NCBI GenBank assembly: GCA_016713665.1
Contig: JADJOR010000005.1
Location: 372,001-436,000, forward strand
Reading direction: 5' to 3'
Source: Deltaproteobacteria bacterium
GTDB lineage: Bacteria > Myxococcota_A > UBA9160 > UBA4427
DNA: 64,000 nucleotides
Shown: positions 44,901 through 53,822 of the stretch, one piece after another
Numbering within the stretch: position 1 is the stretch's first letter
How the letters are laid out: the number at the start of each line of letters is the position of its first letter
The notes under the pieces: model-generated
Told to the model about the DNA's origin: nothing
The model's input: the letters and a program-made list of their open reading frames with translations, nothing else
The model's database searches: none
Program-made: the position numbers and the translations under genes

Positions 44901-47186
44901 TCAGCTCTTCGCCTGGTCCCGCAGCAGGTTCAGCGCCGAGCCCGCCTTGAACCAGGCGATCTGCTCCTCGTTCAGCGTGTGGGCCAGCTCGAAGCGGTAC
45001 TCGCTTCCATCCTCGTGATGGAGCACGGCCTGGACCTTCCTGTCCGGGGCGAGCTTGTCGAGGCCGACCAGCGAGATCCGGTCCGTCTCGCGGATCTTGT
45101 CGTAGTCGGCCGGGTCGACGAAGGTCAGCGGCAGGATGCCCTGCTTCTTCAGGTTCGACTGGTGGATGCGCGCGAAGCTCCGCACGATCACCGCCGCCCC
45201 CCCGAGATGCCGCGGCTCCATCGCCGCGTGCTCACGACTCGAGCCCTCGCCGTAGTTCTCGTCGCCGACGACGACCCAGCGCAGGCCCCGCGCCTTGTAG
45301 TCGCGAGCGATCTTCGGGATCGAGACGCCGCGCTCGCCGGTGAGCTGGTTCAGGCCGGTGCCCGCCTCGTCGGTGTAGGCGTTGATCGCGCCGATGAACA
45401 TGTTGTCGGAGATGTTGTCGAGATGGCCGCGGTACTTGAGCCAGGGGCCGGCCATCGAGATGTGGTCCGTCGTGCACTTGCCCCTGGCCTTCAGCAGGAT
45501 CGGGAGCTTCGCGAAATCGCGGCCGTCCCACGCCGCGAAGGGCTCGAGCAGCTGGAGCCGGTCGCTGGTCGGCGAGACGGCGACCTTCACCGACGCCCGC
45601 TTCGCCTGCGCCGGCGGCGCCTCGTAGCCCGCATAGCTGATGACGAAGCCCTTCGGCGGGATCTCCGGCGCCGGGCCGGGGGGCGCGAGCTTGAAGCGCG
45701 ATCCGTCCGCGGCTTCGATCTCGTCCTTCATCGGGTCGAAGTCGAGTCGACCCGCGAGCGCGTAGGCGACGCAGATCTCGGGGGAGCCGATGAAGGAGAA
45801 GGTCGCGGCGTTGCCGTCGTTGCGCTTCGGGAAGTTGCGGTTGAACGACGAGAGGATCGAGTTCTTCTCCCCCGCCTTCACGTCGTCGCGCTTCCACTGC
45901 CCGATGCACGGCCCGCAGGCGTTCGCGAGCACCGTCGCCCCGATCGCCTCGAGCGCCTCCTTCTGCCCGTCGCGGGTCACCGTCTCGTCGACCTGCTCCG
46001 AGCCCGGCGTACACCAGAGCTGCGTCTTGATCTTCGCACCCTTCTTCGAGGCCTGGCGCGCGACGTCGGCGGCCCGCGAGAAGTCCTCGTAGGAGGAGTT
46101 CGTGCAGCTGCCGATCAGGGTCGACGAGAGGTTCAGCGGATAGCCGTTCTTCTTCGCGTCCTCGCCCATGCGCGAGACGGGGCGCGCGAGGTCAGGCGTA
46201 TGGGGGCCCACGATGTGGGGCTCGAGCTTCGAGAGATCGATCTCGATGATCTCCTGGAAGTAGCCGTCGGGATTCGCGAGCACGTCGGGATCCGGCGTCA
46301 GCAGCTCGAGGTTCGCGCTCGCGAGATCGGCGAGCTCACCGCGCTCGGTCGCCTTCAGGTAGATCGCCATGCGCTCGTCGTACGGGAACATGGAGGTCGT
46401 CGCCCCGAGTTCGGCGCCCATGTTCGTGATCGTGCCCTTGCCGGTGCACGAGAGCGAGGCGACGCCTTCGCCGAAATACTCGACGATCCGGTTCGTGCCG
46501 CCCTTCACCGTGAGCAGCTCGCAGACCTTGAGGATGACGTCCTTCGGCGAGGCCCAGCCGGAGAGCTTCCCGGTCAGATGGACCCCGATCACGTGGGGAT
46601 AGAGGACCTCCCACGGAAATCCAGCCATCACGTCGACCGCATCCGCGCCGCCGACGCCCGCGGCGAACATGCCGAGGCCGCCGGCGTTCGGCGTATGCGA
46701 GTCGGTGCCGATCATCATGCCGCCCGGGAAGGCGTACTTCTCGAGCACGACCTGATGGATGATGCCGGCGCCGGGGCCCCAGAAGCCGATGCCGTAGCGG
46801 GCCGAGCAGGTCCGCAGGAAGTCGTAGACCTCGGCGTTGGTCGTGCGCGCGGTCGCCATGTCGGCGACGGCGCCCTTGCGGGCCTCGATCAGATGATCGC
46901 AGTGGACCGTCGAGGGGACGGCGGTCTCGTTGCGACCGGCCTGCATGAACTGGAGCATCGCCATCTGCGCGGTCGCGTCCTGCATCGCGACGCGGTCGGG
47001 GCGCAGCAGCAGATAGGACTCGCCAGCGACGAGATCCTGGCCCTTGGGATCGTCGAGATGGCCGAAGAGGATCTTCTCCGCGAAGGTGAGCGGGCGGCCG
47101 AGCCGCTTGCGGACGATCGCGAGGTTCTGCTTCGTCCGGGCGTAGGAATTCCGGACGAGCTCGGGCGTCGTTTCGATCGCGGTCAT
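44901..47186 (-). CDS. Aconitate hydratase (mitochondrial-type)
   Basis: A 761-residue aconitase that interconverts citrate and isocitrate in the TCA cycle. The cluster-binding cysteines are in GSCTNSSYEDF and ANACGPCIGQW. Substrate-binding stretches include MIGTDSHTPNAGGLG, GKCTTDHISMAGPWL and VVGDENYGEGSSREHAAMEPR. The sequence follows the eukaryotic mitochondrial ACO2 pattern more than AcnB. Length is normal. It stands alone between the VTT-domain gene and the peptidase gene. Confidence 0.95.
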   Translation of the reverse strand: MTAIETTPELVRNSYARTKQNLAIVRKRLGRPLTFAEKILFGHLDDPKGQDLVAGESYLLLRPDRVAMQDATAQMAMLQFMQAGRNETAVPSTVHCDHLIEARKGAVADMATARTTNAEVYDFLRTCSARYGIGFWGPGAGIIHQVVLEKYAFPGGMMIGTDSHTPNAGGLGMFAAGVGGADAVDVMAGFPWEVLYPHVIGVHLTGKLSGWASPKDVILKVCELLTVKGGTNRIVEYFGEGVASLSCTGKGTITNMGAELGATTSMFPYDERMAIYLKATERGELADLASANLELLTPDPDVLANPDGYFQEIIEIDLSKLEPHIVGPHTPDLARPVSRMGEDAKKNGYPLNLSSTLIGSCTNSSYEDFSRAADVARQASKKGAKIKTQLWCTPGSEQVDETVTRDGQKEALEAIGATVLANACGPCIGQWKRDDVKAGEKNSILSSFNRNFPKRNDGNAATFSFIGSPEICVAYALAGRLDFDPMKDEIEAADGSRFKLAPPGPAPEIPPKGFVISYAGYEAPPAQAKRASVKVAVSPTSDRLQLLEPFAAWDGRDFAKLPILLKARGKCTTDHISMAGPWLKYRGHLDNISDNMFIGAINAYTDEAGTGLNQLTGERGVSIPKIARDYKARGLRWVVVGDENYGEGSSREHAAMEPRHLGGAAVIVRSFARIHQSNLKKQGILPLTFVDPADYDKIRETDRISLVGLDKLAPDRKVQAVLHHEDGSEYRFELAHTLNEEQIAWFKAGSALNLLRDQAKS

Positions 47187-47325
47187 GCTTCCCTCCAGGC
47201 GGCGAATGGGCGCGGTGCGACTCGGGGCACGCGGCGCGCGGACGGGCCGATCCGGTCTCTGCGACGGCCAGCGCGCGCGCCGACGTTAGCGCGGCGCCCC
47301 CTCCCGTTCATGATTGATTGCCCAA

Positions 47326-48735
47326 TCAGGCGAGCTCGGCGTAGAGCAGCGCCGCCGAGCGCAGGGCGCGGCGGAAATCGGCGAGGTCGAGGCTCTCGTT
47401 CTCGCCGTGGGCGTTGCAGATCGGATCCTCGAGGCCGAGCAGGAGGGCGGGCACACCGCCCAACACCTCGGCGAAGGGAGCGACGAAGGGGATCGAGCCC
47501 CCGCAGCCGACGTACACCGGCTCGCGCCCATACCCGGCCGCCAGCGCCCGCGCCGCCGCCGCGAAGGCGGGCCCCTCCGGCTCGACACACCACCCCCCGG
47601 ACCCTTCCCGCGGCTCGACCCGGACCTCGACGCCCCAGGGCGGATCCGCCTCGAGGAAGGCGACCACGCGCTCGCGCATCGCCTCCGCGTCCTGCCCCGG
47701 CGCGATCCGCACGCTGACCCGCGCCGCCGCCTCGGCGATCAGCTGGTTTGCGGCCTGCGCCAGCGGGACGCCCTCGAGACCGATCAGCGCGAGCGCCGGG
47801 CGGTGCCACAAGCGCTCGTAGATCACCGAGCCGCCGCCGCCGATGAAGCGGGCCGAGGGGACCATGCCGACGTCGGCGCGGAAGCCCGCCTCGTCGATCG
47901 GGAGCGCCTCGAGCCGCGCGCGCTCGCCGGGGCCGAGGGTGCGGCAGCCGGCCTCGAAGTCGGGGATCGCGACCTCGCCGTTTGCATCGAAGAGGCGGCC
48001 GAGGATCCGCGCCAGCGCGCTCGTCGCGTCGGGCACCGGCCCGCCCCACATCCCGCTATGGACCGGATGGTCGAGGGCGCGCACGCGCAGGTCGATGTTC
48101 AGGATCCCGCGCAGGCTCGTCGTGATCGAAGGCAGCCCCGTCGCGAGATTCGCCGTATCGGAGAGCACGATCACGTCGGCCGCGAGCCGCTCGCGATGGC
48201 GGCGCAGGAGCTCGGAGAGATGGATCGAACCGATCTCCTCCTCGCCCTCGACGATCAGCTTCAGGTTCACCGGCGGCCGGCCCCCGCTCTCGAGCCAGGC
48301 CCGCAGCGCCCCGGCGAAGACCACGATGCCCGCCTTGTCGTCGACGATGCCGCGGCCGTAGAGCCGACCCGCCTCGCCTTCTCCGGCGGCGCGCGCGGGC
48401 TCGAAGGCGGGGCTCCGCCAATGACTCGCGCGGCCCGGGGGCTGGACGTCGTGGTGGGCGTAGAGGAGCAGGGTCGGCGCGCTCGGACCCGCGCCGAGCC
48501 ACTCGCCGAGGACGGAGGGATGGGCCCCGGGGACCGCGAGCTCCTCGACGCGTTCGAAGCCCGACGCCGCGAGCAGCTTCGCGACCGCCTCCGCGCTGCG
48601 CCGAACCTCGGATTCCGGGAAGCCCGACGCCGAGACGCTCGGGATCCGGGCGAGGGCGATCAGCTCGGCGATCCGGTCTTCGAAGCCCCGGTCGATCCAT
48701 TCGAGGGCTCGTTTCGCTTGCGAAAGGTCGGACAT
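47326..48735 (-). CDS. M20-family dipeptidase
   Basis: A 469-residue zinc peptidase. The metal-binding motifs are LLLYAHHDVQPPG, YGRGIVDDKAGIVVF, VEGEEEIGSIHLSEL and the C-terminal GCGGSIPFV region with NAHGENE. These match the dipeptidase or carnosinase-like branch of M20. The ATG at 48735 is preferred. It probably hydrolyses dipeptides or acylated amino acids in the cytoplasm. Confidence 0.92.
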   Translation of the reverse strand: MSDLSQAKRALEWIDRGFEDRIAELIALARIPSVSASGFPESEVRRSAEAVAKLLAASGFERVEELAVPGAHPSVLGEWLGAGPSAPTLLLYAHHDVQPPGRASHWRSPAFEPARAAGEGEAGRLYGRGIVDDKAGIVVFAGALRAWLESGGRPPVNLKLIVEGEEEIGSIHLSELLRRHRERLAADVIVLSDTANLATGLPSITTSLRGILNIDLRVRALDHPVHSGMWGGPVPDATSALARILGRLFDANGEVAIPDFEAGCRTLGPGERARLEALPIDEAGFRADVGMVPSARFIGGGGSVIYERLWHRPALALIGLEGVPLAQAANQLIAEAAARVSVRIAPGQDAEAMRERVVAFLEADPPWGVEVRVEPREGSGGWCVEPEGPAFAAAARALAAGYGREPVYVGCGGSIPFVAPFAEVLGGVPALLLGLEDPICNAHGENESLDLADFRRALRSAALLYAELA

Positions 48736-49173
48736 CGATTCGTTTCTCTCTCTGGAACGACGCACGCGCTCCATCGCGGGGCGGATTCCAGGACGGCCGT
48801 CGCTCGCTCCGCTCGCGCCGACTCGTCACGCCCCCTGGATTCGTTCCGTTCGGATCATAACGGGCGCTGCGTACCCGCAGGCGACCCGGTCTTCGCCGCT
48901 CCGCCCGTGCGGAGAGGGTCATATCCGGTCCCGAGCCCTCCAATTGACCACGAATGGCTCGACACCCGCGGAGGCCTGCGACACGCTTGCCCCCGGTCGT
49001 CCCGGACCACGGGTCTCGAAACGAATTCGACCTCGCGAGCCTCTCAGGATCTGCCGATGGGGCGGACCGAAGGGGTTCGACACCCGGCCGGAACGAGTCG
49101 ACAACCGGTGTCCCCGACCCGATCGCCGCCTGCACGGCGCGCGAGCCGGGCGGGACCCAGCCAAAGGATCACG
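48736..49173. other. Intergenic region between M20 peptidase and mlaC
   Basis: A 438-base divergent gap. It should hold promoters for both flanking genes, but I see no clear -35/-10 or sigma-54 element, no repeat and no RNA gene. A short GGGGTTCGACACCC stretch near 49074 resembles a T-arm but has no tRNA around it. Confidence 0.4.
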
Positions 49174-49872
49174 ATGCGCCGCCACTTCCGATCGCCGTCC
49201 CTCGCCTCGACCCTCGCCGCCCTGAATCTCGCGGGCCTCGTCCTCGCCGGACTCGCCGGATCCTCCGGCACGGCGACCGCCGAGCCCGCGAGCCCGCAGG
49301 CGGCGGTGGCGACGGCGACCGCGAGCTCGCCGGTGCCCACGATCGAGGCTTTCCACGCCGGACTCCTCCAGATCATGAAGGATGCGAAGACGCTGGGCTT
49401 CGAGGGCCGCATCGAGAAGCGCGAGCCGCTGATGGCGAAGACCTTCGACCTCGACTTCATGGCCAGCAAGACCGTCGGGGGCCACTGGGCGACGCTCTCC
49501 GCCGCCGACAAGCAGCGCTGGGCCGAGACCTTCACGCGCTTCACGACCGCCAACTACGCCGGTCGCTTCACCGGCTATACGGGCGAGGAGTTCGTCACCC
49601 TCGGCCTCGAGGACGCCGCCCGCGACACGCGCCTCGTCCGCACGAAGATCGTCGTTCCGAACGACGAGACCGTCGAGCTCAACTACCGGGTGATGCTGCG
49701 CGACGGGCAGTGGCGCGTGATCGACGTCTACCTGAACGGCAAGGTCAGCGAGCTCGCGCTGCGCCGCTCGGAGTACGCCTCGGCGCTGAAACGCGAGGGC
49801 TTCGACGGGCTCGTCACCTCGGTCGAGACGAAGATCGCCGATCTGAAGAAGAAGGGTCTCAGCGAGGGCTGA
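49174..49872 (+). CDS. mlaC: MlaC-family periplasmic phospholipid transport protein
   Basis: A 232-residue exported protein. The signal peptide runs through LAALNLAGLVLAGLAGSSGTATA, followed by a MlaC/Ttg2D domain (FDLDFMASKTVGGHWATLSAADKQRW, FTTANYAGRFTGYTGEEF, VELNYRVMLRDGQWRVIDVYLNG). MlaC shuttles phospholipids between the outer-membrane MlaA complex and the inner-membrane MlaFEDB transporter. The ATG at 49174 has AAGGAT upstream. MlaD, MlaE and MlaF are not in the window. It is convergent with mlaA. Confidence 0.9.
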   Translation: MRRHFRSPSLASTLAALNLAGLVLAGLAGSSGTATAEPASPQAAVATATASSPVPTIEAFHAGLLQIMKDAKTLGFEGRIEKREPLMAKTFDLDFMASKTVGGHWATLSAADKQRWAETFTRFTTANYAGRFTGYTGEEFVTLGLEDAARDTRLVRTKIVVPNDETVELNYRVMLRDGQWRVIDVYLNGKVSELALRRSEYASALKREGFDGLVTSVETKIADLKKKGLSEG

Positions 49873-49882
49873 GGCGCGGCCG

Positions 49883-50938
49883 TCAGGGCTCGTCGTCGTC
49901 CTCGCCCGGCTCGTGGGTCGTGCGGTGATCCGTCCGCCGGCCCCAGATCTGGCCGACTCGATCCTGGTAGAAGCCGCTGCGCATCGCGGCGTAGTAGTCG
50001 ACGCTGCTGCTCTCGAGATCCTTGAGCTTCGCGTAGTTGCGGTCGCGCAGCGTGAGCCCCGACGAGCCGCCGTAGATCAGGATCGCCCCCGGACTCTGCA
50101 TGATGACGGGCCCGAGGGTCACGTTCATCGGGCCGAGGATGTAGTACGTCGGCTGGAAGAATCCGTCGACCATGACGCCGAAGCCGTCGCGCAGCGTCGA
50201 CGGCCCGAGCACCGGAAGCAGCAGATAGGGCCCGCTCGGCGTGCCCGCGAGGGCCAGCGTCTGGCCGAAATCGGACTCGTGGCCGGGCAGGCCGACGGAC
50301 TCCGCGACGTCGAAGAGGCCGAGGACGCCGACCGTCGTGTTCATGAGCAGACGCGCGGTGGTGACCCCGGCGTCCTGCCACTCGAGCTGCAGGCAATCGT
50401 TCACGAGCGTCTTGGTCGAGCCGAGATTCAGGAAGAAGCGCGACACCGCGTTGCGTGCCGGCTTCGGCACGGCCCATTGATAGGCCTCGGTCACCGGATC
50501 GAGGATCCATCGGTCGACCTGACGATTGAAGGCGAGCACGCCGCGATTGGTCGATTCGAGGGGATCGGGATAGCTCTCGTGGGCCGCCTCGAGGTCTTCG
50601 TCGAAGGAGTCGTCGAAGAGCGGATCGATTTCGTCCGACGCCAAGTCCGACGCCTCGTCCGGGTCCTCGTCGAAGACGGGATCGAAGCCCCCGCCCTCCG
50701 CAACGCCCGGCGCCTCGCTCGACGCTGCCGAAGCCGGCTCGGCGGCGGCGGGAGCTTCGGCCGACGGATCGGGATCGGCCTCTGCGCCGTGCGCCGGCGC
50801 CGCCGCCGCGAACACGCCCCAGAACAGGAGCAGGGCCGACAGGCCGACGGCGAGCACAGCGGTCGGTCGACCGAGGCCACGACCGCGTACGCCATTCGCT
50901 CCGACCGCGGCCCGATGCCCCACTCCGCGTACCCTCAA
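49883..50938 (-). CDS. mlaA: MlaA (VacJ)-family outer-membrane lipid transport protein
   Basis: A 351-residue protein with a signal-like segment (TAVLAVGLSALLLFWGVFAAAA), a long acidic Ala/Pro/Asp-rich region (about 50-120), and a MlaA domain (DPLESTNRGVLAFNRQVDRWILDPVTEAY, TTVGVLGLFDVAESVGLPGHESDFGQTLA). MlaA normally is a lipoprotein that removes misplaced phospholipid from the outer leaflet. No lipobox cysteine is visible after the signal segment, so anchoring may differ. It is tail-to-tail with mlaC, ten bases apart, rather than in one operon. Confidence 0.88.
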   Translation of the reverse strand: MRVRGVGHRAAVGANGVRGRGLGRPTAVLAVGLSALLLFWGVFAAAAPAHGAEADPDPSAEAPAAAEPASAASSEAPGVAEGGGFDPVFDEDPDEASDLASDEIDPLFDDSFDEDLEAAHESYPDPLESTNRGVLAFNRQVDRWILDPVTEAYQWAVPKPARNAVSRFFLNLGSTKTLVNDCLQLEWQDAGVTTARLLMNTTVGVLGLFDVAESVGLPGHESDFGQTLALAGTPSGPYLLLPVLGPSTLRDGFGVMVDGFFQPTYYILGPMNVTLGPVIMQSPGAILIYGGSSGLTLRDRNYAKLKDLESSSVDYYAAMRSGFYQDRVGQIWGRRTDHRTTHEPGEDDDEP

Positions 50939-51244
50939 GCTCGCCTTCCCCCCACGCGCCCCTCACGAGCCTGTCGGTTCGCGCTGCCTGCGTCTTCACC
51001 GGCCCCGCGGGCCAAGCCGCATCATCGCCGAAACCGCCCCGCATTGCCCGCCGCGCGACGGCGCGCCGCACCGCGCCGACGACCCTGCCTGCACGAGACC
51101 CTGTCCGCACAATCTATCGGAATCGCGTCACCCCCGGCGGCGAGCCTGACGGGCGCATCCCGCTTGCGGTAGGCTCGGGCACCCCTCGTCGCCGACTCGA
51201 TCCATGCCCACGATCTCGAGCGCATCCTGAATCGGAGCCAGGCC
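50939..51244. other. Intergenic region upstream of mlaA and the aminoacyl-oxoamine synthase gene
   Basis: A 306-base divergent gap between mlaA and the PLP enzyme gene. No credible coding sequence, repeat, or clear promoter motif is visible. Frames crossing it are Arg-rich and unsupported. Confidence 0.4.
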
Positions 51245-52510
51245 GTGACCAGAGCGACGTCGACCCATGCGGCCTTGACCGGTCAGGCCTCGAGCCGTCC
51301 GGCAGCGATGGAAGAGACAAGAGAGCCATTGGACGTCTTCCAGAAGTGCAAGGACTTCACGCGCGCGCGCGACGCGCGGGCCGCCGGCCACTACCTGATG
51401 TACCGCGAGATCGGATCGCCCCAGGATCCGGTCGTCACCATGAATGGCCAGAAGGTCATCATGCTGGGCTCGAACAACTATCTCGGGCTCACGAGTCATC
51501 CCAAGGTCAAGGAAGCCGCGATCCGGGCGACCGAGAAGTACGGCACGGGCTGTGCCGGCTCCCGCCTGCTCAACGGAACCCTCGACGTCCACGTCGCTCT
51601 CGAGCGTCGGCTCGCCGCGTTCATGAAGCGCGAGGCCTGTCTCGTCTTCTCGACGGGCTACGGCGTCAACATCGGGGTCCTGTCCTGCCTGCTCTCCCGC
51701 CACGACATCGCCTTCCTCGACGCGATGGACCACGCCTCGATCATCGACGGCGTGAAGCTCTCCTTCGGCAAGTCCTTCAAGTTCCGCCACAACGACGCCG
51801 CGGATCTCGAGAAGAAGCTCGCCCAGGCCGACCCGAGGAAGGGCAAGCTGATCGCCATCGACGGCGTCTTCTCGATGGAAGGCGACATCGCCCCGCTGCC
51901 CGAGATCGTGCGCCACAAGAATGCGTATGGCGCCCGACTCTTCGTCGACGAGGCCCATAGCCTCGGCGTCTTCGGCGCGAACGGCCGCGGCGTCTGCGAA
52001 CATTTCGGGCTCGAGTCCGAGGTCGATCTCGTGATGGGGACCTTCTCGAAGTCCCTCGCGACCGTCGGCGGCTTCGTCGCCGGCAGTGCCTCCGTCATCG
52101 ACTACATCCAGCACAACGCCCGCGCCCAGATCTTCACCGCCGCGATCCCGCCCGCCGCCGTCGCCGCCGTCGACGCGGCCCTCGACATCCTGATCGCCGA
52201 GCCCGAACGCCGCGCCCGCCTGTGGGAGAACACCGAATACATGCGCAAGGAGCTGCAGGGCCTGGGCTTCCAGACCTGCGGCTCCCAGTCGCCGGTGATT
52301 CCGCTGCTGATCGGCTCCGATGCGGCGACCTTCCAGATGGCGAAGCGGCTCCAGGAGGAGGGCGTCTTCGTCAATCCCGTGATGACGCCCGCCGTGCCCC
52401 CGGGCCACGGCCTGATCCGCACGTCCTACATGGCGACCCACAAGCGCGAGCACCTCGACCAGGCGCTCGGGGCGCTGGCCAAGGTCGGCCGCGAGCTGGA
52501 AGTCATCTAG
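51245..52510 (+). CDS. Alpha-oxoamine synthase, serine palmitoyltransferase-like
   Basis: A 421-residue PLP enzyme of the AONS/KBL/SPT family, which joins an acyl-CoA or acyl-ACP to an amino acid. Landmarks are MLGSNNYLGLTSHPKVKEAA, GTGCAGSRLLNGT, DGVFSMEGDIAPLPEIV, VDEAHSLGVFG and the PLP-binding lysine in GTFSKSLATVGGF. It resembles the bacterial serine palmitoyltransferase-like branch more than BioF, but glycine C-acetyltransferase activity cannot be excluded. If it is SPT, the organism may make sphingolipids. The GTG at 51245 has GGAG seven bases upstream; an ATG at 51308 is the alternative. The MlaA gene lies divergently upstream. Confidence 0.85.
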   Translation: MTRATSTHAALTGQASSRPAAMEETREPLDVFQKCKDFTRARDARAAGHYLMYREIGSPQDPVVTMNGQKVIMLGSNNYLGLTSHPKVKEAAIRATEKYGTGCAGSRLLNGTLDVHVALERRLAAFMKREACLVFSTGYGVNIGVLSCLLSRHDIAFLDAMDHASIIDGVKLSFGKSFKFRHNDAADLEKKLAQADPRKGKLIAIDGVFSMEGDIAPLPEIVRHKNAYGARLFVDEAHSLGVFGANGRGVCEHFGLESEVDLVMGTFSKSLATVGGFVAGSASVIDYIQHNARAQIFTAAIPPAAVAAVDAALDILIAEPERRARLWENTEYMRKELQGLGFQTCGSQSPVIPLLIGSDAATFQMAKRLQEEGVFVNPVMTPAVPPGHGLIRTSYMATHKREHLDQALGALAKVGRELEVI

Positions 52511-52522
52511 GGCCCGCGCGTC

Positions 52523-53431
52523 TCATCGGGAGTCCCCGAGCCGCATCCTTCCGATCCACTCGTTCGCGAACTGCCGCGCGACGCGCCCCGAGCGGCCGCC
52601 GCGCTCGAGCGCGAAGCGCAGGGCGTTCTCCCTGGCGAGCTCGTCGAGGGGCATCCCGCCGTCCTTCTCGAGCCAGCGCGAGACGATCGCGAGATAGGTC
52701 TCCTGGTCGCAGGGATAGAAGCCGAGCACCAGCCCGAAGCGGTCGGCGAGGGCGAGCTTCTCCTCGAGCGCCTCCCCGAGATGGAGCTCCCCCGACGCAT
52801 CGAGCCGCGCCTCGCGATTCTCGGCCATCGTCTCCGGCAGCAGATGGCGGCGATTGCTCGTCGCGACGACGCAGACCCGCGGCGGCCGCGCCTCGATGCC
52901 GCCTTCGAGGGCCGCCTTGAGCTCGCGGAAGCCGAGCTCGCTCGCGCCGAAGGAGAGATCGTCGCAGTAGACGAGGAAGGCGTAGCGATCGGGGACCGCG
53001 CGGGTCAGCGCGTGCAGGATCGCGAGCAGGTCCGGCAAGGCCGCGAGATCACCGCGATCGACCTCGACCAGGCGCAGCCCCGCGTCGGCATGGCGGGAGA
53101 GCAGCCCGCGCACCGCCGACGATTTGCCCGTGCCCCGGGAGCCGAAGAGCAGCACGTCGTTGAAGGGAAGACCGGCCATCAGCTGCCGGACGTTCGCGTC
53201 GAGCGCATCGAGCGCAGGCGCGACGCCGACGAGATCCTCGAGGTCGAAGCGTGCGACGTTCCCGATCGGCTCGAGGCGACCGACGCCGCGGCCGACCCGG
53301 AAGCGGAAGGCCCGGTGGGTCGCGAGCTCCGCGGCCCCCGGTGTGCGGCCGGCGAAGGTCGCGAGCAGGCGACCGATTCCATCGAGGATCGGGTCGAGGC
53401 GGACGAGCAGGCGTTCGAGGGCGTCGGACAT
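52523..53431 (-). CDS. DUF815-family AAA ATPase
   Basis: A 302-residue P-loop ATPase. Walker A is LFGSRGTGKSSAVRG, Walker B is FLVYCDDLSF, and a sensor-type CVVATSNRRHLLPE is present. The C-terminal helical region has LADRFGLVLGFYPCDQETYL. This is the DUF815 layout, of unsettled function. The ATG at 53431 gives the normal length. It is convergent with the PLP enzyme gene. Confidence 0.9.
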   Translation of the reverse strand: MSDALERLLVRLDPILDGIGRLLATFAGRTPGAAELATHRAFRFRVGRGVGRLEPIGNVARFDLEDLVGVAPALDALDANVRQLMAGLPFNDVLLFGSRGTGKSSAVRGLLSRHADAGLRLVEVDRGDLAALPDLLAILHALTRAVPDRYAFLVYCDDLSFGASELGFRELKAALEGGIEARPPRVCVVATSNRRHLLPETMAENREARLDASGELHLGEALEEKLALADRFGLVLGFYPCDQETYLAIVSRWLEKDGGMPLDELARENALRFALERGGRSGRVARQFANEWIGRMRLGDSR

Positions 53432-53609
53432 GCGCGGCGCATTGTAGGTCAGCGCGGGGCGTTGCCGAACGCGCGTGCTCCGCGCCGAGGGGGCGACGTC
53501 CCGACCTGCCGCGCGCGGGATCGGAGCGTCGCCTGGTGCAGCCTGTGCCCTAGTCTTCGAGGCGGAAAGCGACGAGGCGGGCCACGGCGAGGCGGCGGGG
53601 CGGAACGCG

Positions 53610-53822
53610 ATGACGACGGACGACGCGAGCAGGACCGACCCGGCCATCGGCCTGTGCGGGAGCTGCCTCCACCTGCGCGAGCAGGCGAGCCGGCGCGGAA
53701 GCGTCTTCTACCGCTGCGCGCGCGCGGACGAGGACGAGCGCTATCCGCGCTATCCGGCGCTCCCGGTCCTGCGCTGCCGGGGTCACGAGCCCCGCGGCGC
53801 CGGGATCAACGGATCGGCGTGA
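53610..53822 (+). CDS. Small cysteine-rich protein of unknown function
   Basis: A 70-residue protein with the pattern GLCGSCLHLREQ, FYRCARADED and LRCRGHE, four cysteines in two pairs plus a final His that could bind one zinc. The ATG at 53610 is the natural start; the frame upstream is Ala/Arg-rich. It overlaps the convergent NUDIX gene by 17 bases. The layout suggests a conserved small zinc protein, but I do not recognise a named family. Confidence 0.6.
   Translation: MTTDDASRTDPAIGLCGSCLHLREQASRRGSVFYRCARADEDERYPRYPALPVLRCRGHEPRGAGINGSA

Noticed and set aside
47312..47325. Perfect inverted repeat TGATTG-CC-CAATCA before the M20 stop
   Set aside because: Six-base arms with a two-base loop are too short for a terminator and there is no sign that it is an operator.
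44979..47717. A long plus-strand frame across the aconitase gene
   Set aside because: Antisense to a full-length aconitase with all catalytic motifs; no domain in the antisense product.
49060..49100. A T-arm-like GGGGTTCGACACCC stretch
   Set aside because: The surrounding sequence does not fold into a cloverleaf and there is no acceptor stem, so it is not a tRNA.
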